Shown piece by piece: positions 1-10,894 of a DNA stretch of 64,000 bases. A program made the translations under genes and the position numbers. The DNA is from Leishmania donovani. Its lineage: Eukaryota; Euglenozoa; Kinetoplastea; Trypanosomatida; Trypanosomatidae. The notes under the pieces are model-generated. The model ran no database searches. It was not told the DNA's origin and saw only the letters and a list, made by a program, of their open reading frames with translations. Position 1 is the first letter of the stretch. Every line of letters begins with the position of its first letter. The DNA lies in the NCBI RefSeq assembly GCF_000227135.1, contig NC_018262.1, positions 1,436,223 to 1,500,222 on the forward strand, written 5' to 3'.

Positions 1-411
1 CTCGCCCCCGCGCGATGGGCCCGAGGGCAAACACCTGGCGCCCGCGAGCGGTGGGGGAGGGCATGCGGCGGACGTATCTGGGCACAAGTGCTGGCGCTGC
101 CGGCCCGTCGCGTGCGCCTCTCATTTCAGTCTGCCTGTGGCCATTGCGGATGGGCGCACCACGGCGAGGTTGGCAGGCTTGCCGGATCGGCAGTGGCAGA
201 GGAGCCGGCGCCGACTGCGTGGATCACGCGCCTGGTCGCCGGCCTCAGACGCCAGGCCGACATCGCCCGAAACCGCGATACACGATGCGGCACGCTGAGA
301 CAAGAGGTGCTTGGCGGCAGCCGTCCCACACCAGAGGAGCAGGGATGCTGAGCTCACGGTACGACGGGCGGCCATCCTCGCACAGGTCCGCGCGGGCACC
401 CCGTCCATGCA
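1..411 (-). mobile_element. GC-rich repeat element, inverted and internally deleted copy
   Basis: This is GC-rich sequence unlike the spacers. Positions 1-233 are the reverse complement of parts of the block at 28045-29100. About 111-233 match 28045-28165, about 51-110 match the first ~80 bases of the 1033-bp unit, and about 1-50 match ~29040-29090. The copy therefore lacks roughly 0.8 kb of the unit, with a junction at a shared CCACCGCT. Positions 234-411 continue beyond what is readable in the other copy, because that copy runs into a gap. Long open frames exist but none is convincing as a gene. I infer a mobile element or its remnant. TATE-type elements of Leishmania (Viannia) are one candidate, which I could not confirm. 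Confidence 0.5.
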
Positions 412-1031
412 NNNNNNNNNNNNNNNNNNNNNNNNNNNNNNNNNNNNNNNNNNNNNNNNNNNNNNNNNNNNNNNNNNNNNNNNNNNNNNNNNNNNNNNNN
501 NNNNNNNNNNNNNNNNNNNNNNNNNNNNNNNNNNNNNNNNNNNNNNNNNNNNNNNNNNNNNNNNNNNNNNNNNNNNNNNNNNNNNNNNNNNNNNNNNNNN
601 NNNNNNNNNNNNNNNNNNNNNNNNNNNNNNNNNNNNNNNNNNNNNNNNNNNNNNNNNNNNNNNNNNNNNNNNNNNNNNNNNNNNNNNNNNNNNNNNNNNN
701 NNNNNNNNNNNNNNNNNNNNNNNNNNNNNNNNNNNNNNNNNNNNNNNNNNNNNNNNNNNNNNNNNNNNNNNNNNNNNNNNNNNNNNNNNNNNNNNNNNNN
801 NNNNNNNNNNNNNNNNNNNNNNNNNNNNNNNNNNNNNNNNNNNNNNNNNNNNNNNNNNNNNNNNNNNNNNNNNNNNNNNNNNNNNNNNNNNNNNNNNNNN
901 NNNNNNNNNNNNNNNNNNNNNNNNNNNNNNNNNNNNNNNNNNNNNNNNNNNNNNNNNNNNNNNNNNNNNNNNNNNNNNNNNNNNNNNNNNNNNNNNNNNN
1001 NNNNNNNNNNNNNNNNNNNNNNNNNNNNNNN
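412..1031. other. Assembly gap (620 N)
   Basis: This is a run of unknown bases inside the GC-rich element. Any reading frame drawn across it is meaningless. Confidence 0.99.
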
Positions 1032-1377
1032 GTGAAGCGACCGAGGGCGAAGCATGGCACGCAGGCAGGGGGTGCGCAGGGCCACCGAGGGCCCTGACCT
1101 GAGGCTGGCCAACGTCCTCCTCGAGCTCATCCGGCATGTCACCTTGACCACTCCCCTATTACCCGCACGACAGACGCCACCGCCTCCGCCCTCGAGCAGG
1201 AGCATGGGCGCGGCCCGCGTTGGATCAGGCCATGCAGCTCACCCATGTCCGTGGGACGCCCGCCGCGCAGCACGCACCCGAGGAAGGGACGAGCAAGGAC
1301 AGGAAGTGCCCGTGCGGCGTATGGCCCGATGCGAAGGCAGGCGGCTCGTCCTAGACGCCCAGGATGCAGCTGTAACC
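1032..1377 (+). mobile_element. Right part of GC-rich element, possible decayed coding end
   Basis: GC-rich sequence continues after the gap and ends abruptly near a run of C at about 1377-1387, where AT-rich spacer begins. One plus-strand frame ending in a stop at about 1350 gives a protein-like tail with the motif DRKCPCGVWPDAKAGG. A second frame upstream (about 1054-1200) also looks protein-like, so a frameshifted, decayed ORF is possible. Function is unknown. It could be the 3' end of the same mobile element as 1-411. Confidence 0.3.
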
Positions 1378-1748
1378 CCCCCCCCTACGGAGACGGGTGA
1401 GCTGTGGTTGTATGCGTCTATTTTTGTCACTTGCTCGCGGCAGAATGGCACGGTAAAAAAAAATAAATAAAAAACTATACATGTATAGACGCTGGTGCTG
1501 CCGTTGTTTTAAAGGTGGAAAAGGGGGGAGGAGGGTTACCCAAGAAAATAGGACCTCCTCTACTTTTCTCAGCGGAAGAGGCGCGACGCAGAAGAAAAGA
1601 CAAGAAAAGACTGATGGTGTTTTCAGTAAAGGATCGAATGCGGAAAAACGGCCAGTGAGTGTGAAGATGAATGCACGACACTGGTATATGGTTGCTTGAC
1701 AAGACGAAAAGAGCGAAGATCGCGAGGAAGTTTCTGATAGAAATACAC

Positions 1749-1767
1749 ATATATATATATATATATA
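1749..1767. repeat. (AT)n microsatellite
   Basis: About nine tandem AT dinucleotides in spacer DNA. Confidence 0.9.
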
Positions 1768-3358
1768 AACATGAACTACTGCTGCTGCCAGCGTTCCACG
1801 TGAGAAGGGGAGACCAAACAGAATCGAAGATGAGCACATCAAGGAGCTGCATACAGTTTGCTTTTTGCCGATGTTGTCCCCTCAGCTTGCCCATCAAGGC
1901 AGCAGCAAAATGCATGATAAGCAGGATGTGGAAAACAACGCAGAGGACAAAACACGAACACACGCACACACTGTCATAATAGAGATACCGGGGATCAAAA
2001 CGTACGAGGCGGGATCAGCGGACTTTGTGGAGCGTGCCACACGTTTTCGCGTGCATGTGAACTGTGGGCGATACAAGCGCGGATACGCCCTGTTTTCACA
2101 ATGCTGGCGACAAGAGAAAGGTTAAAAATATGAAAGCAGCATTAAGCGCAGTGAAGTGTTCACGGACACAAAACGCGTAAAAAAATGGAAAAAGAGACGG
2201 AGGCTCGCTGGTGTGCAAACGTGTACCACGATGTGGTCGCTGGCGTTCGTGTGTGTAGGCGAGCTTGTACTTCTAAGAGAATCGAAACCGCAAAATGCAG
2301 CACACCGCGGACCGCAACAAGTATGCGCCGTCCTGGAGCCCTTTTCAGCCACTCCGGCAGTATTTAGTGATGAAGGAGCAAGATGGGGGGGGGCAGGGAA
2401 ACAGGAAACAAGTAACAAAGTCATATGCACGGGCAGATGCGCACGAAGAGACATGGAGTGATGATAATAACGAAAAAGATGCGATGACACATACGTAACA
2501 TCTGTAGTGGGAATAAAAAAGAAAGTCGCACTCTCACGTGCTTGAAAGCACACAGGAGGGAGAAGATTTAGAAAATGGGGAGGGAGGGGAGAGAAACGGA
2601 AAGGGAGTGGAAGGGCAGTGAGAGAACACAAAAACACGTCCACACGCTAAAGCGAACCATTGTGAAGTTTGGAATGGGCCAGGAGAAAAACAGTGAAGCA
2701 ACGAAAGGGGGAGGGGGGGGGGAGAAAAAAAGGAAAGAGCGTGAAGGTATGTCACGTGTGCAACAAACAAAAGTGCCACTCGTACAATTGAAAAAAAAAC
2801 GAGAGAGAAGAGAGGCACTCTTCTCTTCCTCTCCGCCCAGTTCTCTTGTGATTTTTTTTCGTGTCGGGAGTAGAAGGCAGGGGGACACATTGCCGCAGTG
2901 CGTGCGTTTCGGAGAACATCAGCGTCGCCTAGGCAGCCCATGACCAGCACCGCAGAACGATAGAGCAAAAGGGGAAGGACTATCACGAACGTGAAAAAAA
3001 AAGAGGGGAGAGCCCCCTCCCCCAAAAACCGCGCAAAAGTTCCACAAGAGGAAATACACTTCGACAGGAGAGTATAGAGGAGGGAAAGACACACACACAC
3101 ACACACGCACACAAGAAGCCATACAGGCAAGAGGGACAGAAAATATTCACGAAGAGAGGCTGTCAAACCAACGAAGCGATTCAAAAAAAAAGAAGCCAGA
3201 AGGGAGAGAACAGCGAGAACACACGCGAAAGAGCAAAAAAACTGTGGGGAGTGAGGATTCACAGGCCAGAAAAGCTCAAACAGAGAGGTGAACCAAAAGG
3301 GGCGGATAATCATGGCGGCAACCTCAGAAGAAAGCATGAGCAGCTTTCACGTCACACC

Positions 3359-3394
3359 AACACACACACACACGCATGCACACACACACACACA
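3359..3394. repeat. (CA)n microsatellite, interrupted
   Basis: Two CA runs separated by a short GCATG interruption. A similar run lies at 3089-3106. Confidence 0.9.
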
Positions 3395-4720
3395 AAGTAT
3401 CTACAACCATAAATAGAAATAGAAGGGTGCAGCACTTCAGAGAGAGAGACATGCAGACGTGCTATCATGAATCAAGTCGGAGCACACATACATACACACA
3501 CGAGGCCCGCGGCGACAACAACAAACATCTGAATGCGCAAAACACACTCGGCGACCGAGGGGAGGGGAGGGGAGAAGAAAGAGAAACGCAAGCGTTAAGA
3601 ATCACGCAGAGAGTGTGAAAAGGGGGAGACATAGGCTCATCAGAGTGCGTTGAGAAGCGCTGTTACTTGTCGGCTCCTTATGCCGCTACTTCAGGCTCGC
3701 AAAATCAACCATCACGGATGATCTTCGAAACCCCGCCCTCTGGTGCTGTTCCTTTTTTCCCCTTCGTCACCACGAAGCTCTCAATACCTCCTGAGCACTA
3801 CGGTGATGACGGCCACTCTCCTCATTCGCACGACCATTTGGCTCGCACAGGTCGCTAAAAGAGAGAGCTCGACTGCGCCGTGGCAAAAAAAAAAAGACGC
3901 GCTGAAGGAGCAACAGACTGGAGACGCTCGCATTGGGTGCTCCACGCGAGAAAGGAAAACACAGAAACAAAGAGGAGAGGAAAAGCCTTCTGGGATGAAT
4001 ACGCGCAGCGCTTACACGTCGGGGCGTTCGAAAAAGAGACCACTGACGAAGGCCTTGACAGGAATCCGAGACAGTGGTAAAAAAAATCGCCCCACCCCCA
4101 CCCCCTTTGAAAAAAAAAAAAACAAGCCCGGTAAATAAGGAAAGAAAAGCGTTGAAGTTCAGGGAGTCCCTTCCTCGTCTCAGTAAAAAAAAAAGGAAAA
4201 AAAAAACAATATCCATGGGAAGGCGACGGCTCTTCGCTTCAGAGCCTCGAGGATTCCGACGTGGCCATACACACGTTCAGTTCATCGCGTTCCAGACAAG
4301 GTCCTATTCCTACAGCTGTCTCTTTCCCATAGCTTCCCCATGAGCCGCGTGCGCATGTGCGGGGTGGCGGCAGCCCAGTCCTTCTTGCTTTTCGTCGTCC
4401 GCGTTTTCGTCAACGTAAGACGGCGCGCTGTCATCACAGGAAAGAGGCGAAAATAACAATAATAAAACAGCTGTGAGTATGGGTTGCTGCTCTTGTTTTG
4501 CATGCATTGTGCGGAGTAGATTGCCGAATGATGTTCCAGCTTCGCTTTTTTCAACCTCCGTGATGAAGCACGCTCAGGTAAAACACAACGATGCCATCGC
4601 ACTCCCCAAGACGGATTTCCTCGATACTCCCTTCGGCTTGATGTCCCCCTGTACTCCTTTTCCGTTAGGCTTCTTAATTTTTTTTATTAATGCTCGCGCC
4701 TCGTAGGTCACTCTTTTCCG

Positions 4721-6466
4721 TTACCTCTCTCCAGGGAATGGTCTGATACCACTGCTGGCTGAGCCGTGTACAAGCCGTGATCGGTGTGCTCGACGGTTGA
4801 AGCACACAGTGCGCTGCATAAAAGACGGCACGTTCTCGCACTGCGACAAGCGATGCAGAAGGCCGCCTGCAGCGCATAGGCGGAGGAGCACGGTGTCCTC
4901 TCGATCCACCCAGTCGTATGTGGAAGTGGTGCACTCCATATTGCCGAGCAGATGAGAAGTGTCTGCGTTCTCCACAGCTGTCATCGCCGATGCAGGAGCC
5001 CTCCCTTTTAGCTGACACAGCTGTGTAGCCCTCATCCGCTGCTGCTCTGGCACCCGCGCGGCGCAGCGCCGGCGCGCAAAGTCCCTCACGTGAACAGAGT
5101 TGTACGGCTGAAAAACGCCGCAGACATTGTTGTTGTCCACGAGGATGGTGTGGCGCAGGTCACGACCGAGGAGGTGCAGGTCCTTCACGTAGCCGACGTT
5201 TGTCGGTGTGCAGTGGTCGCGGTGCAGCAGTTCAATGACGCGCGCCTCGTCGCCCACACGCTGCGACGCTGGAGCGTTGCCGCTGAAACTGCTGCCATCG
5301 AGGCGAATGTTGATGCTGGGGAAGTCTTTCTGCAACTGCCTTAGCACCGCCTGGGCGTAGAGGGCCTTGCTGGCGGTAAAGATGACAACCTCAAAGTGGT
5401 CCAGACAGAACAGCAGAAAGTGTTCTAGGTGCGGGCGGTATTTCACGAAAAGCTTATAGTGTGCCGAGGTCACTGACGTCCCTGTGTCTTGCGCTTCGTC
5501 GGACGGGCACAGCGCGTCAATCTCAGCGTCTGCGTCTGGCATCGGCACCACCGACGTGTGCAGTAGTGTCTCATCCATGTCCAGCACCACTGTCGGCCTG
5601 ACCTGGCCCTTCGACTGCGGGGAGAGGTACGGCACAAAATTCCAGTTGAGGAACGGTGACAAGTTGATCTGTGCATCCGTCACGACGCCTTCCTTGCATT
5701 GAGAAACGATTAACGGGCAGCACTGCACACCTTCCGGGTCGATGCAGACGGGAAGCTCTTCCTCTGTCGCATAGAGAGAGAGGGCCTTCGGCGGTGAGAC
5801 GATGGGGCAGTCGCTGTCGCTGCTCTGCCCGAGGTCGCACGGCAGCGCATCGGAGAGATGGCGTGGGGTGTTCGACGCGCACAGCGACATCGGCAATACC
5901 TCAGCGACGGCGGTCGTAGGCGTCACACCTGGGGGGACACTTGCACTGTCTTCGACGGCTTCGACCTTCATCGGTGACAATGACGGCAGCGTCGTCACGG
6001 TCGCAGCAACAGTCTCCTTCGCTGGTGCGCTGCTGCAGCGGTCAGGTCTGGCCAAGGCCGCCTCAGCTGTGTCCAGCAGCATCAGCGAAGAGCCGCGGCG
6101 GGTCCCAAAGGAGGAGCACCGCGGCCTGCAGCCGCGCTTTCCGGAGAGCGCCCCGTAGGCAGTGTTATTCAGCGACGAGTGACTGATGTCGCCAACGGCT
6201 TTGATGCTGAGAGCCTCTTTGCGGTGATGAGATAAGGTGGCATCATGGGCTGGGCAATGGCAATGGCGCGCGCGCTGCTGCGTGTCACCGAGCAGGGGCG
6301 TGGAGGCCTCGCGCAGCGGACGCAGTTGTGGCGAGGTGTATGCGTTCCCAGTGATTACCAGCATCTTAGACCTTGAAAGCTGTGGCCGCAGTGGCACCGT
6401 GTGGACGGCAGCGGATGTGCATGACTGGCGCTGGCCGGTGACGGCGATCGTCGCGCATACAGGCAT
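4721..6466 (-). CDS. NLI-interacting factor-like (FCP1/SCP-type) protein phosphatase
   Basis: This is a 581-residue protein of the HAD superfamily. The catalytic signature DxDxT is seen as VLDMDETLLHTS, with Asp at about residues 296 and 298. The domain runs to about residue 455. The second family block, KDLHLLGRDL followed by ILVDNNNVCGV and QPYNSVHV, matches the SCP/CTD-phosphatase fold; the usual DNSP appears as DNNN. Known members dephosphorylate serine in the RNA polymerase II CTD or other nuclear and membrane proteins. Trypanosomatid RPB1 lacks heptad repeats, so the substrate is open. The first ~280 residues are low-complexity and look disordered. The start is the first in-frame ATG (MPVCATIAV); the frame upstream opens only at TTG. 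The C terminus extends ~120 residues past the domain with no motif I recognise. Confidence 0.88.
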   Translation of the reverse strand: MPVCATIAVTGQRQSCTSAAVHTVPLRPQLSRSKMLVITGNAYTSPQLRPLREASTPLLGDTQQRARHCHCPAHDATLSHHRKEALSIKAVGDISHSSLNNTAYGALSGKRGCRPRCSSFGTRRGSSLMLLDTAEAALARPDRCSSAPAKETVAATVTTLPSLSPMKVEAVEDSASVPPGVTPTTAVAEVLPMSLCASNTPRHLSDALPCDLGQSSDSDCPIVSPPKALSLYATEEELPVCIDPEGVQCCPLIVSQCKEGVVTDAQINLSPFLNWNFVPYLSPQSKGQVRPTVVLDMDETLLHTSVVPMPDADAEIDALCPSDEAQDTGTSVTSAHYKLFVKYRPHLEHFLLFCLDHFEVVIFTASKALYAQAVLRQLQKDFPSINIRLDGSSFSGNAPASQRVGDEARVIELLHRDHCTPTNVGYVKDLHLLGRDLRHTILVDNNNVCGVFQPYNSVHVRDFARRRCAARVPEQQRMRATQLCQLKGRAPASAMTAVENADTSHLLGNMECTTSTYDWVDREDTVLLRLCAAGGLLHRLSQCENVPSFMQRTVCFNRRAHRSRLVHGSASSGIRPFPGER

Positions 6467-7365
6467 GGGGAAGACGAGATATATGCAGAAAAGTCCCTGA
6501 GAGCAACAATATAGCAAGCGAGGAAGAGATTTGGTCGCTTTCTCCGTCTTTTCGATGGAGAGGTGGCGCACTACGCAAAACTGCAAGGAACAAACACGAA
6601 AAACGCGTTTAGGACCGGGGGCGAAAAGAGGGGGGAATTCCACACGAAACAGCAAAAAAGCGAAGGGCTTGTCGGCCCCTCGAAAAGACAGCCAGCGTGT
6701 TTGTACTCCTTTTTCGCCCTTCTGGCCTTACGGTGTGCGTGTCCTCGTTCGCTTCGCAATCCTTTCACCTGTCGTTCAACTGACGCACGCGCCTGCGCAA
6801 TCGATGCAAAAGTGTGCGACACGTGCAGCGCAGCAGGGCCAAGTGCCTTAGAGAGAGAGCCGCGGGTCTCGAAGGATTACACCGAAAAGAGAACCCGAAA
6901 GAAGCAAAGTCTCCCAAAAGGCAAACAAGCGCGCGTGGAAAACAACAACAAAAAAAAATACGACACACACACGCACGCGTCTACGGAGAACCAGAAAGAA
7001 TAAAAGTGCAGAGCAAAAAAAAAGGAGACACGCTAATATCTTTTCTTTTTTAACAGAGCTTTCGTTGTTTAGCTCCCCTCCTGCCTTCACGGCCTCGTCA
7101 GCGTATCGTTGTGTTTGTGTGTGCGTGTTTTGTCCCTTGCGCCGTCGTATGCGCCAGCGCGATGACAGCCTACACGAACACAATCGCGAGCAAGCACGCG
7201 GACACAGAGGAGAGGGGTAGGGAGGGAGTAACACAACCAGAAAACAACAGTGCAAGAAATACGGCAGAGATTAAGAAACAAAGAGGGGGGGATCGGTGAT
7301 AGAACAAAAAGCAGAAAATTATCAAGAGGAAAAGAGATAGCAGAGAGGGATCACGACTGCGAGAA

Positions 7366-7367
<2 letters not shown>

Positions 7368-7402
<35 letters not shown>
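7368..7402. repeat. (CA)n microsatellite
   Basis: An uninterrupted 35-base CA run, the longest microsatellite in the window. Confidence 0.95.
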
Positions 7403-7404
<2 letters not shown>

Positions 7405-10214
7405 CTGGAGGATCAAGCGAAACAACGAGAAAAAGAGAGGTAACAACGAAACGAAAAAAGTAGGAGAATAATCACGGCAGATGTCAGATCTTCAAGATAA
7501 TTGAAGCAGAAAAAAAAAAAGAGAGTGAGAACTGAAGATGATGAAAATCGACGGAAAGAGGAACAAGAAAAAGGGGGATAGGGGGGAGGGTAGTGAGAAA
7601 AAAAAAAACAAAGGAAAGGCGTTGAAGGGGTTGGGGGAGGCCGAACAACAGGAAAAAAAATCAAAAGGAGAGTACCATACGCAGCGTGGAGCACAATTAG
7701 AAAATCCGAACCAAGAGAGAAGCGGAGAGGAGGGAGGGAAGAGGAAGTAGTTTTTTTTTTTTCTGCACCAGCCCTGCTCAAAAGGGTAGGGCGTCCTTGT
7801 TTTGCCTACAACTCGCCCTCTTGGTCACTTGAACTTGCACCGTCTGCCTACTGGCAGATACGAACATGCACAGCTACACAAAGAGAGAAGGAAGCACTCA
7901 AAGCTGACTGGCTAGATCGACCAGTTCTCCCGCACGCTTTTGCTCCGCTTTCGTCACCGATACACGCACAGACGAGCACACACGCACGCACACACGCACA
8001 CACAAGGACGGTGCGTTCAAACAGTGCGGCCTACGTGAAAAATGGCGCGCGTGCGTACACAGGAGCTTGATACGAAAAGGAGCAGGAGGGATAAAACGCG
8101 TGTCTGAAGCAGTGATAAGGGAGAAGGAAGAAAAAGAGACGTAACAAAAAGAAAACGGAAGAACGGCGCAGCCACGACACGTTGGGAAGAGATATAAAGA
8201 GTGCGGAAAGATCACCTGTTTAGAAGAAAAGAGAACAACCTCGGTAAACCGCCAAACGATCGAAAAGAAACAAAAAATAAAAAAACGAAAGAATGAAGGG
8301 GGTGAATAGTAGTGGTGAAGGCGGAAGGCGAAAGGGGCGAAGAGAATGGGGGTTGAAGAATAAAATAGAAATAGAAGGGGGAAGGGGTTTAGCGGATGCG
8401 CAAAGCAGACACGCTCACACCACTAAACGAGGAAAGAGATGGACAAAAAAAAAAAAGAGTAGAAAAGCACGCACACGCAAACACTTTCGTGGCCAACTGC
8501 TGAAAAAAATGGGGAAAGGGCAGAAGAGCACGGAAGAGGAAAGAGGGAGGGACGGAGGGCTCGAAGAAAAACGGAAGTGACTCAATCATATATTCGGATA
8601 TACAGGGACGCGAATATGCAGTTGTGATTGTTTATAGATACATACAGATACGCTGCGTACGCCAGCAAGCGGAAAGGGGGTGACGGTTGTGCTTCGCTGA
8701 GTGTTTGATGGAGAGTTGAAAAGCAGGCCTGGCTGGCTAGAACGCTATGCTGAGGCGGGGGTGGGGAGCTCGAGGACTGTGCGGGTACGTGTTTATGTCG
8801 CGAAGACAGAAAGACAAGCAGAAGGAGGGAAGGGTAGAAAGACTCGGTGACTTTCCTTTTTTCTGTAGATGCGGTTTTTCGATTCTTCTTTGTCACAGCA
8901 CCTTGGCTATTGTAAGGCTAAAACAAAGGTGAGCTGAGAAAAAAGGCGACAAACGAGGAGGACCGTAACCCACAAACCCACAAGCGCGCACACACGCAAG
9001 CACAATATATATAGAGAGAGCGCCTCTAAAAACGAAGCAAAGGGAGAGAGGTGTGCCCCGTTGATGACTAAAAACAAGCGAGAGGAGTACAAGGTAACAA
9101 AAACGAGAGAAAATACCCCCCCCCCCTTTCCTTCCTCCTCTCCTCCCCTAGAGCAAAAAAAGCTATACTTGCCTAAAGGAGCAGAGATATCACACCAACA
9201 CCGTAGTGCACGGTCACGAGAGCGAGCGGCGACAGGAGAGGCGTCAGCAATAGAAGCAGCAGTAGCGCCCACACACGCACAAGGAAGCCCACCGCGACAG
9301 GAAAATGAAAAAAAAAATGGAGGCAAAAAGGGGGAAAAAGCGCGAAACCACGAAGATACCGGGAGGGAAGAAAAACTGAAAAAAAAAGTACAATTCAAAA
9401 CAAGTAACGAAAAGAAAGGAGGCAAGCGTAGCCGTAACGCGCAAACCGAGCCTTTTCTTTGTAGAGAGGAGAAGCGCACGAGGCCGTGTTGGCCTGCGTG
9501 CGTGGGGAACGTGAAGAAGTACAACACTTTACTCTCAGACGGGCAAAGTTCGCGCGCGCACGCACACACGCACACACGCACGCAAAGGTCAAGCGCGGGA
9601 TCACCGAGGAGAGTGAAAACGCGAAAACAAACAAAAAAAGCAAGACCGCCACAGAAACGGCACTCTTTCTCACACAAGCACAAAGCAAAGAGGAAAAACG
9701 CACACGCTCTCTTCCGTTGCCCTTGGGCTCAACGGGACGAAGGGCCTGCGTCCTTTTCTTGCGCCTGTGTGTATTTTTTTTTCCGTGCCAAACTTTTTGC
9801 CGCCTTCCGTCTTGCTTGCTCTCTCCCCCTCCCTTTTTTAGCTTCGCGGCTACCTTGCTTTCCCGGAAACGCGCCACCGTTGAGCTACTGCAGCAGGCGC
9901 AGAGCGAAAGACGTGTTGGTGGTGGTCGAGTAAAGCCAAGGCCAAGGCAGTAAGCAATGCAAAATGGCAGGGAAGATAAACCTAATTCGATACGTACATG
10001 CACACCCGGAAAGAACAACAGCGTCACCCGACGCAAGTATCTTCTGTAAGTACAAAGAGAACAGCCAGAAGGGGAGAGAGGGAATGGTACGCGTGTGGGC
10101 TGTATGCTCCTGTGATCGATAGAGAGAGCGATGGGTAGAACACGAGTGACGAGGAAAAGCGGGCGGGGCGGAGGAGTAGCGCGGAGGTTTTTCTTTTTCG
10201 TCGTTCGCTTGAGG

Positions 10215-10243
10215 AAGCCGAAGCCAAAGCCGAAGCCAAAGCC
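10215..10243. repeat. Short tandem repeat of a 12-mer
   Basis: GCCGAAGCCAAA and close variants are repeated about two and a half times within otherwise AT-rich spacer. Confidence 0.8.
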
Positions 10244-10894
10244 GGAGAGTGCTTGACACTTTTTAAAAATATTTTTGGAGGGCGTGCAGAAGTGGTTTCC
10301 GTTATAAATAGGTGTATATGCATTTAGGTATATATATATATGCATATAATTTGAACGCATCGAGGCAGACGATGTGCATTGGCCAAGTAGCAGATAGATG
10401 CACATGCGCATATGTGTGTTGCACCCAGCATGCACATGAGACGCCGAGAGCAACGGAAGTCAAATGTGCACACAAGTGAAACGGCAAAAAGGAAAGAGAG
10501 AAGGCGATAGGAGATGCCCAGCAAGTGATAGAGAGAGCGACAGAGGTCAGCTTATGCGATATGCACGGACACTTACGTGAGAGAGCGAAGGGTGGGGGTG
10601 GCTGGGGGGGGGGGCAAACAGCCACAACTTCCCGGCATCCACATAATAAGCGCAGCAGCAACACTGCTTCCTTTCGTGCAAAAAGTACCGTCCTCTAGTT
10701 TTCATGTTCGCGCCAATAGTTATCACGACATCGCTAGCGCTGCCTCGGTGACGGCGCGATGGCTCCTGTCGGTGTTATGTAGTGCGTTCGTTCTGTGTGT
10801 TTCTTCAGATGCGCGTTCGACTTTCGCGTGCTTGCTTCATTTGCGACACCTCGATACATCTGTGCCGGTTTGGTGGAGTCACCAAACACTAGTA

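Larger units (their letters stand above)
1378..4720. other. Long spacer, no gene seen
   Basis: This 3.3-kb spacer lies downstream of the phosphatase gene, so it is probably its 3' UTR and beyond. The plus strand is strongly purine-rich with many A runs. CA and AT microsatellites are present. Stretches at about 3640-3860 and 4200-4700 lose the purine bias but contain no convincing reading frame. Confidence 0.7.
6467..10894. other. Very long spacer, no gene seen
   Basis: This 4.4-kb stretch between the phosphatase start and the stop of the 426-residue gene is unusually long for a polycistron. The plus strand is purine-rich, with poly(A), (CA)n and AG-rich runs. Open frames of up to ~350 codons occur on both strands, but they read as Ser/Phe/Leu- or Lys/Arg-rich low complexity and lack coding character. 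A patch at about 7770-7880 has balanced composition but no ORF. A small RNA gene could be hidden here; I see no tRNA. Confidence 0.65.

Noticed and set aside
15..1205. Open frames spanning the first gap on both strands
   Set aside because: About 620 of the bases are unknown, so continuity is not supported.
1..1377. Spliced-leader gene array or SLACS insertion site
   Set aside because: No sequence resembling the conserved 39-nt spliced-leader exon was seen near either GC-rich block.
3667..3858. 63-codon plus-strand frame in the left spacer
   Set aside because: Opens at TTG, opposes transcription and has no motif.
7368..7402. CA run as a CRISPR or satellite array
   Set aside because: Plain dinucleotide repeat with no spacers; the organism is eukaryotic.
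9061..9933. 290-codon plus-strand open frame, Lys/Arg/Thr-rich
   Set aside because: It follows purine-rich low-complexity spacer, has no domain, opposes the transcription direction and has spacer-like codon use.
9395..10453. 352-codon minus-strand open frame
   Set aside because: Ser/Leu/Phe-rich translation of pyrimidine tracts, with microsatellite-encoded stretches and no coding bias.
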